NCBI GenBank assembly: GCA_021464245.1
Contig: JADCRB010000118.1
Location: 3,970,056-4,034,055, forward strand
Reading direction: 5' to 3'
Source of the DNA: Carallia brachiata
Lineage: Eukaryota > Streptophyta > Magnoliopsida > Malpighiales > Rhizophoraceae
DNA length: 64,000 bases
Shown here: one piece after another, positions 12,206-22,769 of the stretch
How the letters are laid out: each line of letters starts with the position of its first letter
Numbering within the stretch: the first letter of the stretch is position 1
Notes under the pieces: model-generated
Database searches by the model: none
Seen by the model: only the letters and a program-made list of their open reading frames with translations
What the model was told of the DNA's origin: nothing
Program-made: the position numbers and the translations under genes

Positions 12206-14311
12206 ATGGATACCCTTTGCCAGGAATTTCCTGATTCTGTCAACAGATTCATATTTGACCATGGCCCAATTCGTTGCTCTTCAAATAGGAATCTTCTTAA
12301 TAATCGGTATAAACTCAATCATAATCCGGGTGACCAAGACCCATCTTTTAATTCAATTAGTACAACCACTCAAAATGATTCTTCTTCATGCTCAAGCCCC
12401 GATGCTATTTATCCCAATAATAATGCTGTTCTTAAGTACATAAGCGATATGCTAATGGAAGAGGACTTGGAGGGCAAGAACTGTATGCTGCAGGACTGTT
12501 TAGCCCTCCAAGCTGCTGAGAAATCCTTGTATGATGTTCTTGGCCAGAAGTATCCTCATTCTTCAGATCAATTTCTTTCAGTTTCCAATCAAATTGTTGA
12601 AAGCCCGGATGATGATTCCACTCGGATAAGCAGTGTTGATAATACCGATAGCAATCCTATTACCAATACCTTAATTGAATTCTCCAATGGACTTTTTGAT
12701 CAAACCAGCCTAGATCTGTCTAGTATGCAAAATTTTCTTTTCAACTCTTCTGAGTTAAGGCTTCTAGGAGGAACTGATTTCTCCAAAGAGGTGCGCCCTT
12801 TTACGGTGACAAGAGAAGTTGCCAAGTCTGTTTCATTCGGTGATTCTCTGGTGTTGGCTCCAAATAGCAGCTCGGCGAAGCCTCAAGACAAAGAGGAGAG
12901 AGATTACTCCCCGAATAATTCACGGGGGAGGAAACATCTGCAACGTGAAGGAAGTGATGATTTGGAGGAAGAAGAGAGGAGCAACAAGCATTCTGCGTTT
13001 TCTCTGGCAGAGTCTGAGCAATCAGACATGTTCGATAAGGTGTTGCTTTGTCAAGGTGAAGATAAATCGTGTGTTAAGCACAAGCAGCAACATGGAGCAA
13101 GCAAAAATGGGCAGAGAAAGGGATCTAAAAGTAGAGCTATGAGGACCAAGAAAGGGGGAAACAAAGGAGAATTGGTGGACTGGTGGACTCTCTTAAGTCA
13201 ATGTGCACAAGCTGTGGCAACCCTTGACCAAAGGACAGCAAATGAGCTACTCAAGCAGATTAGGCAGCACTCTTCTCCTTTTGGTGATGGAAACCAGAGA
13301 TTGTCACATTACTTTGCCAATGCCCTTGAGGCCCGTTTAGCTGGCACCAGGACACCCGCTTATTCGCCGGCCCTAAGTAACAGGACACCTGCTGTTGACA
13401 TCTTAAAAGCTTACAAGGTGTATGTTGAAGCATGTCCTTTTAAGAAAATGTCAAATTTCTTTGCTAACCAGACAATATTTAAGCTTGTGGAGAAAGCATC
13501 ACATCTCCACATCATTGATTTTGGCATTCTCTATGGTTTCCAGTGGCCTTGCCTTATTCAGCGACTCTCAAGAAGGCCTGGTGGACCGCCTAAGTTACGT
13601 ATCACTGGGATTGAACTTCCCCAACCAGGTTTCCGGCCTGCAGAAAGGGTTGAGGAGACAGGCCTCCGTTTGGGAAGATACTGTGAGAGGTTTAATGTCC
13701 CATTTGAGTTTCATGTCATAGCACAGAAATGGGAGACCATCAAATACGAAGACCTCAAGATAGATACAGAAGAGATGATTGTCGTCAACTCTCTGTATCG
13801 GCTGAGGAACCTCCCTGACGATACAGTTGTACCACTCAGTGCAAGAGACACAGTTCTACAATTGATCAAGAGAATCAATCCAGACATTTTTATCCAAGGG
13901 GTCATCAACGGTACTTATAATTCACCCTTTTTTGTCACTCGATTTAAGGAAGCACTCCTTTACTACTCTTCTCTGTATGATATGTTTGAGGTTACTGTGC
14001 CCCGTGAAGATGAACAAAGATTACTGTACGAGAGAGAAATATTTGGAAGAGATATCTTGAATGTCATAGCATGTGAGGGTGTGGAGAGGGTTGAAAGGCC
14101 AGAGACATACAAGCAGTGGCAGGTCAGGAATTTGAGAGCTGGGCTCAGGCAGCTTCCCTTAGATCAGGAGATTTTGAGTAAAGTGAAATCCACTGTAAGA
14201 TCAGATTATGACAGTAATTTTGTGGTTGATGAGGATGGCCACTGGATGCTTCAGGGATGGAAGGGGAGAATGACCTGTGCTCTTTCAGTTTGGAAGCCTG
14301 TTCAGGAGTAA
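12206..14311 (+). CDS. GRAS transcription factor, LISCL group, copy 2
   Basis: A single open frame of 701 residues with no coding intron, as usual in GRAS genes. It starts MDTLCQEFPD and carries the LISCL acidic motif (AVLKYISDMLMEEDLEG, ALQAAEKSLYDVLGQKYP). A basic, low-complexity linker (KNGQRKGSKSRAMRTKKG) precedes the GRAS domain at about residue 323 (VDWWTLLSQCAQ). LHIIDFGILYGFQWP lies near 433, then PFEFHVIAQKWE, and the SAW end (DGHWMLQGWKGR ... VWKPVQE) is complete. Inferred role: nuclear regulator of stress-responsive transcription, as for Arabidopsis SCL14-type proteins. It shares exact motif blocks with both neighbours, so the three arose by tandem duplication. Confidence 0.96.
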   Translation: MDTLCQEFPDSVNRFIFDHGPIRCSSNRNLLNNRYKLNHNPGDQDPSFNSISTTTQNDSSSCSSPDAIYPNNNAVLKYISDMLMEEDLEGKNCMLQDCLALQAAEKSLYDVLGQKYPHSSDQFLSVSNQIVESPDDDSTRISSVDNTDSNPITNTLIEFSNGLFDQTSLDLSSMQNFLFNSSELRLLGGTDFSKEVRPFTVTREVAKSVSFGDSLVLAPNSSSAKPQDKEERDYSPNNSRGRKHLQREGSDDLEEEERSNKHSAFSLAESEQSDMFDKVLLCQGEDKSCVKHKQQHGASKNGQRKGSKSRAMRTKKGGNKGELVDWWTLLSQCAQAVATLDQRTANELLKQIRQHSSPFGDGNQRLSHYFANALEARLAGTRTPAYSPALSNRTPAVDILKAYKVYVEACPFKKMSNFFANQTIFKLVEKASHLHIIDFGILYGFQWPCLIQRLSRRPGGPPKLRITGIELPQPGFRPAERVEETGLRLGRYCERFNVPFEFHVIAQKWETIKYEDLKIDTEEMIVVNSLYRLRNLPDDTVVPLSARDTVLQLIKRINPDIFIQGVINGTYNSPFFVTRFKEALLYYSSLYDMFEVTVPREDEQRLLYEREIFGRDILNVIACEGVERVERPETYKQWQVRNLRAGLRQLPLDQEILSKVKSTVRSDYDSNFVVDEDGHWMLQGWKGRMTCALSVWKPVQE

Positions 14312-17234
14312 ATGGTTGCAGCTACTTGATTTCTTTGGTATATCAGAAGAATGTTCCTAAGGCTCAGATATTGTGAAATTTGAGGAAAAGATAGATGTAC
14401 ACAGCCGTATCCTTGTTTCACAAAAAGGCTGCTAACCTGTAATCTCAATATCACAATGGAGTAAACTTATCTTATACCAGGACTCACCCTTCTAGTTACA
14501 TCCTTGTTACATCAGAAAAGTAATGTCTATAGCTACTTAGAATTAGTGGTATTTGATGTTGTACTAAAAATTTCATTTAGTCTGTTTCTCAAGATTTCTG
14601 CATGGAATGCAAACTATGATTTATGAGTATTGATATTTAATTTTCTTTGCTTAGTTGATGAAAAGATAGTCTGATAAATTTAAATCTTCTATCGAGCATC
14701 TCCATTCCAACATTGTCGTGCCTCTTGATATTCTACTTACATGTGAACTTAGAAGCTGTTTCATTTAGTTTTTAAGGAATATTTTTTGCAGTTGAGTTAC
14801 AAAAAGCACGAGAAGTGGCGTTTGGTAAATATTTTTTAAAGCTACTGTTTGCCCAGAATATTACCTTTATATAATATAAATGTAATATATCAAGTAGTAA
14901 TTTTATTATTTAAACAATAATAAGTAAATATTAATATAATTAAATACTATAATTCTATTTTAATTATCAACAATAATAATCAACAATCATGATAGTAACA
15001 GTAATCATTCAGACGAATCAGTTAAACCATAACTGCCCCTCAAATCAATAAAGGGAAAAATAAGGAGTGAATCTGTGCTCGTTGGATGCAAAAGATTGCC
15101 ACTTTTTCGGAGTGACTTTGGTCAGAGTTCCTCTGCATGAAAGTTGACAAATCCTAGATCATAAATGAACAAAGACGTGCTAAACTGGGCAGTCCTCCCA
15201 TGCTCCCAAGTACTGTAATACAATGAAGAACAATGACCAAGTTTGCAAATAAATACTTTTGTCTTTAACTTTTCAGACAAATTTGAGACAGTTGATGTTA
15301 TTAATAACGTAACTGTACTAAAAGAAGAGAAAACAAAACAAAGCCCGCAAAAACAGCAAGTGTCTAGAGAACCCATCTAAATGGAAAAGTACCAGAAGGA
15401 CCCTGCAAATTAAACAAAACTAAACTCGGTTATGGAGGTGAAATAATGGTTGTACCCAAAAAGAAAAAAAGAAAAAGGTAGAGAAATGATTGGCAAAATG
15501 GCAATTGGATTGTGTGCATGCACATGCTAGCACGTGCCTGTGTGTGTGAGAAGGAGGGGACAAAGTGGCTTCATTATTTTAAGGAAAAAGTTTCGGACCC
15601 AAATAATCAACATGCAAAGTATTAAAATACAAGAAGTTGTTAATTTTATATAATTATATTAATACTTTATATAATAATAAAATCAAGTAATAAGATGTAT
15701 TTGTTTTTGTTATTTTTATCAATATGATTGCATAAAGTATTTTAATACTTCATTTGGCTAAATCGTCTAATTGAATCATTTGAGTCCGAATCCTCGCTCT
15801 TATTTTAAACATCTTACTTGGTGAGGCCTGAAGGCCTGGTCATTAGAAGGATTATTCTGATGGGGACAAGAGATATGTGCACATGGCCACAGGAAGCCCA
15901 ACAGCACTCCTGCTCTGTTGGAAGGCACTTATCAAGTGAAGTCAGGATGATCATCCTGAAAGGAGCGGTTGCTTCATGTTCAAATTACTGGTTTGTTTAG
16001 TCTTTCGTATTCTGCAGATAACACACTTATAGTTGCAGAATATTCCTAGTGTTCTCTATGGATGGCAGGCTATTGTCAAGGCCTCATTGGGTATTTTGCT
16101 CATTGGATGTTCCCAGTGTGTCTTTTGCCAGTGAGAGGGTGCAGAACCTATGACAAAAAAGATAAGTATGTTTGTTATTTGAGGATTCAATTTAATTAAA
16201 AAAAATAAAAATTTAAAATTTTTAAAATTTTAAAAATAATCTCTTTTATTTATTTATTTATTTTTAGTGATAGACTACTATCTCTATTATAAATTTATAT
16301 ATATATATCATTTGGACTAAAATACTGTGTTTGAGTACTTCGTACATAAAGCTTACATGTATGTACGAAAAAGATCAAGACGACAACATGTGGCCCATTG
16401 CCCACTCTCAGCTGCAATAGTTTAACAAATTAGGTCCACATTTCCACGTGTCAGAAATTTAATGTGGATTTAAAATAGAGAAGAGCCCTATTGAAGAAAT
16501 ATTACTGAAAAAAATTATAAGAATGTAGTTATTGAATTTAATGAGTAATTAGTTGTATTTAGTATGTAATTAAAAAAAATATTAATTTTTTATATATTAA
16601 ATATAACTGATTATACGTTGAATCTAATTAATTACATTCAAATATTTTTTATATTTATTTTTATCCAAAAATATATCTTTTTCCAATAGCGAAAGTTTGT
16701 TTGTCAGCATCCACAATACTTATTTTCTCTCATTGGCTGCTACTTATAAGAAGTGGGCTCCTTGTGTTGAGGGTTTTTTTGTTTTCGGGGGAAGGGGGGT
16801 GCTGGTGTTGATTCTGGCTATTTCAACACTTCCACAGAAAGTTCATGACTGTTCAAACGCTGCATTTTTCATCAAAAGCTTCCTCTTGACAAGAGCAAAA
16901 ATGGGGTCCTTTGTTAATCATAGTTAGTCTCCAGTAGTTTCTTCAAGGTGCTTTGCCTGTTTATTTGATTGGTAATTCCCTTAAGCATTCTGAACTTTTG
17001 TGCCATAACAGTTGTGTTGATCTAATCTTCTTAATTTTACTTTCTCAATATGTTGTTTATGGGATTCACACTATTCAAATTCTTTGAAGTCAAAAGCTAG
17101 TTTTGCTATTGGCCAGATACATACATCTATTTATTCCAAGTTAGTAGCTTATTACTCACTCTCACTCTCCTGCATCTCCCTGTGCTGAACCCGAAGTACC
17201 TCAGTCCTTATTTTCTGGGAATTTCTTAAGGCCA
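14312..17234. other. Intergenic between GRAS copies 2 and 3
   Basis: AT-rich with no supported gene. The short ORFs at 15122-15376 and 15818-16000 have no recognisable domain. The last few hundred bases form the leader of the third GRAS gene. A donor-like CAAG|GTGC near 16949 and an acceptor-like TTAAG just before the ATG at 17235 are compatible with a 5' UTR intron, but this is unproven. Confidence 0.5.
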
Positions 17235-19256
17235 ATGAACAGATTCAAAGTTGGATATGACAAAATTTCACCCCTTCACAATCAACATCTTGTTAATGGT
17301 TCTGAGCTTGAGCATCATCTTCATCCACACATAAATGAGCTCACTCCAAGTGTTGGTTGGGAACCATCTTCAATCTTAAGCTCAGATGGAGATTCTCCAG
17401 AAAACATTGACTTCTTTAATGCTGTTCTCAAGTACATCAATGATATGCTTATGGAAGAAGACTTTGAAGATGAAGTTCCCATCTTGCAGGACTTTTCAGC
17501 CCTCCAAGCTGCAGAGAAATCCTTTTATGATGTCCTTGGCCAGGAGTATCCCACTTCTTTAGACAAACCTCCTTGCCTTGAACAAGAAATCAACCAACCT
17601 GATGGTAATCTCAGTTGGAGTAGCAGGGTTGATAGCAGTTGCAGCACTGCAGCTATCAATTTGGTTGAATCCATGTGGATATTTGATCAAGTTGAATTCA
17701 ACTCCTCTTGTATACAAAATTCTGTCACCGACTCTTTTGAAGATACCAGTCAGGTAGCCAATTTATATAGGGAGTTGAGTTCAGAAGATACTTTGGTCAT
17801 ATCAAAGCCTCTGGAGGAGGATACAAGAGATTACACATTCAATGATTCGATAGAGAAGGCACACCCTCTGCGCAGAGGCTCATCATGCTCAGAAGGGAGG
17901 AGCAACAAGCATTGTGCAATATCAATGGAAGAGCCTGAGGTATCGGGAATACTAGACAAGGTACTGATTTGTCAGGTTGCAAATGAGGAATCTGCGTCGC
18001 GTGCTCTTGAGAAGGGGTCACAAAATAGAGCAAGCAGAACATTGAAGCAAAATAAGCAGACGAAAGCATCCGATGGTCGAACAACACGTTCAAAGAAAAA
18101 GGGTAAACAAAAGGAAATTGTGGATTTGTGGACTCTCCTATTTCAATGTGCAAAGGCTGTAGCTATCAATGATCAGAAGACAGCAAATGAGCTATTGAGG
18201 CAGATTAGGCAACACTCTTCTCCTCTCGGTGATGGAAACCAAAGATTGGCACATTACTTTGCCGATGGCCTTGAGGCACGATTAGCTGGCATCGGGACGC
18301 CTGGCTACACACCCGTTCTAAGTAGCAAGACATCAGCTGCTGACCTCCTGAGAGCTTATCAGGTTTATGTAACAGCATGTCCATTCAAGAGAGTGTCAGA
18401 TTTCTTTGCTAACCAAAATATTGTTAAAGTAGCAGAGAAAGCAGCAAGGATCCATATCATTGACTTTGGCATTCTATATGGATTTCAGTGGCCTAGCCTA
18501 ATTGAGCATCTCTCGACGAGGCCAGGAGGACCTCCCAAGTTGCGCATCACAGGAATTGAGTATCCCCAACCTGGTTTCCGGCCTGCACAAAGAGTTGATG
18601 AAACAGGTCGTCACCTGAGAAACTTTTGTGAGAAGTTTAACATCCCATTTGAGTATAATGGTATTGCAAAGAAGTGGGAAAGTATCCGGTGTGAGGATCT
18701 CAAGATTGACAGAAGTGAGATAACAATTGTCAATTGTTTGTACAAGTTAAAGAACCTCCCTGATGACACAATGACAGCGAGAAGTTCGAGAGACGGTGTT
18801 CTAAAAATGATACAAAGAGTTAATCCTGATATCTTTATCCATGGGATAGTCAATGGTACATACAATGCGCCCTTCTTTCTCACACGGTTTAGAGATGCAT
18901 TCTATCAGTTCACAGCAATCTTTGATATGATTGATGCTACGATACCTCGCGAAGAAGCCGAAAGATTAATGATTGAGAAGGAAATATTTGGAAGGTACGC
19001 GATAAATGTCGTAGCTTGTGAAGGTGGGGAGAGGATTGAAAGGCCAGAGACATACAAGCAATGGCAAGTTCGGAATCTAAGGGCTGGCTTCAAGCATCTT
19101 CCACTAGATCAGGAGATAATGAAGAAAATCAGGACTGTAGTGAAATCTAATTACAATGAACACTTCGTTGTTGACCAAGATAGCCAGTGGATGCTGCAAG
19201 GATGGAAGGGAAGAATCATCTATGCAATCTCAACTTGGAAACCCCATCAATTGTAA
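17235..19256 (+). CDS. GRAS transcription factor, LISCL group, copy 3
   Basis: An intact 673-residue frame from MNRFKVGYDK to a TAA at 19254-19256. LISCL motif: FNAVLKYINDMLMEEDFED and ALQAAEKSFYDVLGQEYP. A lysine-rich linker leads into the GRAS domain near residue 294 (VDLWTLLFQCAK), with IHIIDFGILYGFQWP near 405, PFEYNGIAKKWE and the SAW region ending QWMLQGWKGR ... TWKPHQL. Like the other two it is expected to be a nuclear transcriptional regulator. It differs from copies 1 and 2 mostly in the N-terminal half, where this subfamily is variable. Confidence 0.96.
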   Translation: MNRFKVGYDKISPLHNQHLVNGSELEHHLHPHINELTPSVGWEPSSILSSDGDSPENIDFFNAVLKYINDMLMEEDFEDEVPILQDFSALQAAEKSFYDVLGQEYPTSLDKPPCLEQEINQPDGNLSWSSRVDSSCSTAAINLVESMWIFDQVEFNSSCIQNSVTDSFEDTSQVANLYRELSSEDTLVISKPLEEDTRDYTFNDSIEKAHPLRRGSSCSEGRSNKHCAISMEEPEVSGILDKVLICQVANEESASRALEKGSQNRASRTLKQNKQTKASDGRTTRSKKKGKQKEIVDLWTLLFQCAKAVAINDQKTANELLRQIRQHSSPLGDGNQRLAHYFADGLEARLAGIGTPGYTPVLSSKTSAADLLRAYQVYVTACPFKRVSDFFANQNIVKVAEKAARIHIIDFGILYGFQWPSLIEHLSTRPGGPPKLRITGIEYPQPGFRPAQRVDETGRHLRNFCEKFNIPFEYNGIAKKWESIRCEDLKIDRSEITIVNCLYKLKNLPDDTMTARSSRDGVLKMIQRVNPDIFIHGIVNGTYNAPFFLTRFRDAFYQFTAIFDMIDATIPREEAERLMIEKEIFGRYAINVVACEGGERIERPETYKQWQVRNLRAGFKHLPLDQEIMKKIRTVVKSNYNEHFVVDQDSQWMLQGWKGRIIYAISTWKPHQL

Positions 19257-19979
19257 CATAAATATGTGTTCACAACTTCTATGAAATCATTTACTTTTAG
19301 AAGTTGTCCTCCAATCTTGTATTCTACATTGTTATAGCACCTTCTTGTAGACTTTTTTTTTAATGAGTGGTGCTGCAGTATCTTCATGTAATTGAGGAAA
19401 CAAAACCTGCAATGAATTCTGATTTTACACATGGAACACAGGCTTTTGGATGGTTTTTAGTCTTACAGATACACAAACATAAACCTGCAATACATGTATA
19501 TTCACTTGAGCACTTCCAGGATTATTCTTTACAAACACAGCCAAGTGGAAGAAAAAGAATAGATGACTGTTTGAAAAGGCTTGGCCTTTATGACACGACA
19601 GATTCTGCATGATATGCAGGGAATCAAAAGTAGTCCTTATTCATGGAAATGGAGGCAACCTTGGATTAACCATGTTGGTCATGTTAGCAAAGTAGCAATT
19701 AAAAAGATTGTCTTCAGCTAAAATTTTTGCAGATACGAAAACCCCATCCGAAACTTTCTGCCTCCAGATAACTGAGGAGAAAAAAAAAAATTGCAGTAAA
19801 ATGAAACTTAATTAGGATCCAAACGTAAGTTAAGTGGTATCAAAACCACTCGTCTGTTGCTTACCTGACGATTGATTTGGAACAGGACGATTTTGGTCAC
19901 GTTGATAAATTGAGGCTCTGACATCACCATCCTCATTGGTTTGGTACTAAATCGTCGTACTAAATTTAGTCCTGGGTAA

Positions 19980-20011
<32 letters not shown>

Positions 20012-20365
20012 GCCTAAAGCCTATATAAGGGCCATTACATGCCAACAAATGAATAAAATGAGTAGATACGTAAAAAATATATAGTTAATTTAATAATATT
20101 TAATAATTTATTTTTTTATTAAATTTAATATATTTTTATAATTTAATAATTTAGTGTATATTCACTTATCTTTTTCCGTCTATATATATTCCGTACGTTT
20201 AGAATCTTATTTTTCTGACGTGGGACTAATGTACCTTGCAATTTTAAAAATCTAACAGATAAAAAGCAAGGCAACAAGTGCATGCCAGGAAACCTAATAA
20301 CATTATTGAACGGCGGCTGCTTTTGTTTTAGGTACTTCCTTCCTGGAAAGTTCACAGTTTTAGTG

Positions 20366-20672
20366 GAGATTATATTCATTTTATTTTTAAATTTTTATAA
20401 ATTTTTTTAATTTAATTTTAAATATTTTAAATTTTTCAATTCAGTTTTAAATATTTTAATTCTTTTACAAATTGATAATTCTGTTAACGAAAGTCAGTCA
20501 AAAATTTAAAATTAATCATTGACTAAATGAAGATAACGGTTTAACTGGCTTCCATTAACGGAAGTACTAATTTGTAAAAGACTTGAAAAATTAGAATTCG
20601 ATTGAAAATGTTGAAACGTTAGGATTAAATTGAAAAAATTTATAAAAGTTTGGACCAAAATAGTTGTAATCC
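20366..20672. repeat. Fold-back (MITE-like) element, copy A
   Basis: The left arm (GATTATATTCATTTTATTTT...) and the reverse complement of the right arm (GGATTACAACTATTTTGGTC...) match over most of the element, so it can fold into one long hairpin. It carries no coding capacity. It shares its arms and its centre (CTTCCATTAACGGAAGTA-like) with the element at 21261. Confidence 0.7.
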
Positions 20673-21260
20673 TTATTTGGATAAATAGAAATAGTTAGAG
20701 GAAAAAAAAATGATGAAAGAAATGATAGAAAAAATTATTTTCTCTCTTTACCTACGAACAACAAATCTTATCTTAAAATTCAAATCTGATAACTATTATA
20801 TTATAATTAAAAACATCACCGTATAACTATGTAATTTGTAGTATACAAAATATACGTAATTAATTTAATAATTTAATAATTTATTTTTAAATTTTAATAT
20901 ATTTTTTACGATTTAATAATTCAAATTTTTATATATTAAATTTGGATCTACGTGTCTGGTAACGAATTTTTTTAATAGTCTCCCTTTTTCTCTTTAAACC
21001 GCTCTTACTTGAAATTTCACAAATCGGGTCACAAGTATTTAAAAATTCATATTCAATATTTTTTTCATAATCAATAAAGTAGTGACAAAAAACATAATTT
21101 GTAAAAAAATTTTATTTTTCATTTCAATATGATTTATTTTTTGTAAAGCTATTTATAATATTTCTAAAAAAACGTAAAAGAACAAACATGCAAGTTTAAT
21201 ATTCATAAATTTCACGTATAATTATATTAATCTCTCCAACAAAAAATACAGTGTATGTTT

Positions 21261-21573
21261 GGAGATTACACTCATTTTAGTTCTAAATCTTTATAAATAT
21301 TTTCAATTTAGTACTAAACGTTTCAATTTTTTCAATTGAGTCCTAAATTTTTCAGTTCTTTTAAAAACTGATACTTCTGTTAATAGAAGTCTGTCAAACT
21401 GTTATCTCTATTTATTTAATAATTAATTTTAAAGGTTTCACTTACTTCCGTTAACAGAAGTATCAATTTGTAAAAGAACTGAAAGGTTTAGGACTCGATT
21501 GAAAAAGTTAAAATGTTTAGAACTGAATTGAAAAACTTTATAAACGGTTAAGACCAAAATAGATATAATCCCG
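21261..21573. repeat. Fold-back (MITE-like) element, copy B
   Basis: A second copy of the family at 20366, about 900 bp away. It begins GGAGATTACACTCATTTTAG and ends in AGACCAAAATAGATATAATCC. It has long imperfect inverted arms and no ORF; TTCCGTTAACAGAAGTATCA marks one inner arm. Confidence 0.7.
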
Positions 21574-22293
21574 TTTTTAGTGTCTGGCCTCACTTTCCCG
21601 TATCTCTTCAATTTATATTGGTAGGTCATCTTTTTTTTTTAATAAAAAAAAGGTTCACCAATTTTTACTAGTGCCTAGCCTCACTTTCCAGTGTCTCATA
21701 AATTTACAGTTAATAATCGCAACTATAGGCCAAGGTCAATTTACCTGTTGACGTGATCATTTAATCTCTTTATAAGGAAGATTGGGGGACTTGTTGATGT
21801 GATTATTTAATTTCTTTATAAGGAGGATCAATTACTGAAGTGCTATTGAGCTCGATTGAGTTTCTTTTAAATTTAACTGCAGTATTAATAAATTTAAAAT
21901 TAAATATTGTATTCTCACTTAAATCTCATTTTAACTATAAGAGATTGCCAACAAGAGAACTCGAACCTATATTAATATTAGAGGGAACACATTATATTAT
22001 CACCAGACGAAGTAATGATAGATCATTTAAAGATTGCTGATTTGTGCTAAGCATGGGTATGTTGGGCTTAAATTTAGCCAGCCCAGGGTCTGTCCAACCG
22101 TGCTCTACTTAGCTTGGCCAACCAGCCAGCCCCAATTATTGCAGGCCCCACATAGTCAGTTGGTCATCATGGTACAAAGTCCAGAATCGTTGATTTCCAA
22201 TTAGTACGGACCCATACGGTCATGATTCAATTGGGATTTGTTAACACCCGCGTAACCGTGTATAATGACCACACATTAAGCACAACTCTAACC

Positions 22294-22300
22294 TATAAAA
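22294..22300 (+). promoter_or_regulatory. Probable TATA box of UFD1
   Basis: TATAAAA in the context CTAACCTATAAAACGC. It lies about 30 bp upstream of a pyrimidine-rich likely start region (TTTCACTCTCCAACACG) and upstream of the UFD1 leader. A 5' UTR intron from about 22473 to 22720 is suggested by AG|GTTTTG and GACAG|GTGCCC. Confidence 0.5.
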
Positions 22301-22769
22301 CGCAAACCAATCCCGGACTCTTTCACTCTCCAACACGGTGACGGCAAAATTTCCGCTTCAAGAACACAACTTTACTTCACCGACTAACGCTTTGGCTGCT
22401 CATTGCTCATTATAATAATTAATTACAATTAGATTTATCATCATCCATTAATCAATCGCCAAACCCATCAAGGTTTTGATCCAAATTGCTCTCTTTTTGT
22501 TTATTTTCTTTTTTTTTTATTGATTTTCCTGAGTTTTCTTTCTGGATCTTTTTTTTTTTTTTGGTTGTTTGGGAGGTCTTAAAGGGCCTTACTTACTTGC
22601 TTGATAATGTGCATAATTCTGTTTCACGATGACTTTGAATGATTGTTTTGTGAATTGGGGTTTGGTTTTTCTTCAGTGATTTGCTTATTTTCTCCCTTTT
22701 TTTTTTTTGGATGTTGACAGGTGCCCAGGAGGCGCGTTTTCTGGGTGCAAATCATTCAAGTTGATAGAC

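Larger units (their letters stand above)
19257..22293. other. Intergenic between GRAS copy 3 and UFD1
   Basis: No gene seen. It contains two copies of a fold-back element (20366-20672 and 21261-21573), AT-rich simple sequence, an A run at 19986-20009 and the upstream region of UFD1. Confidence 0.6.
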
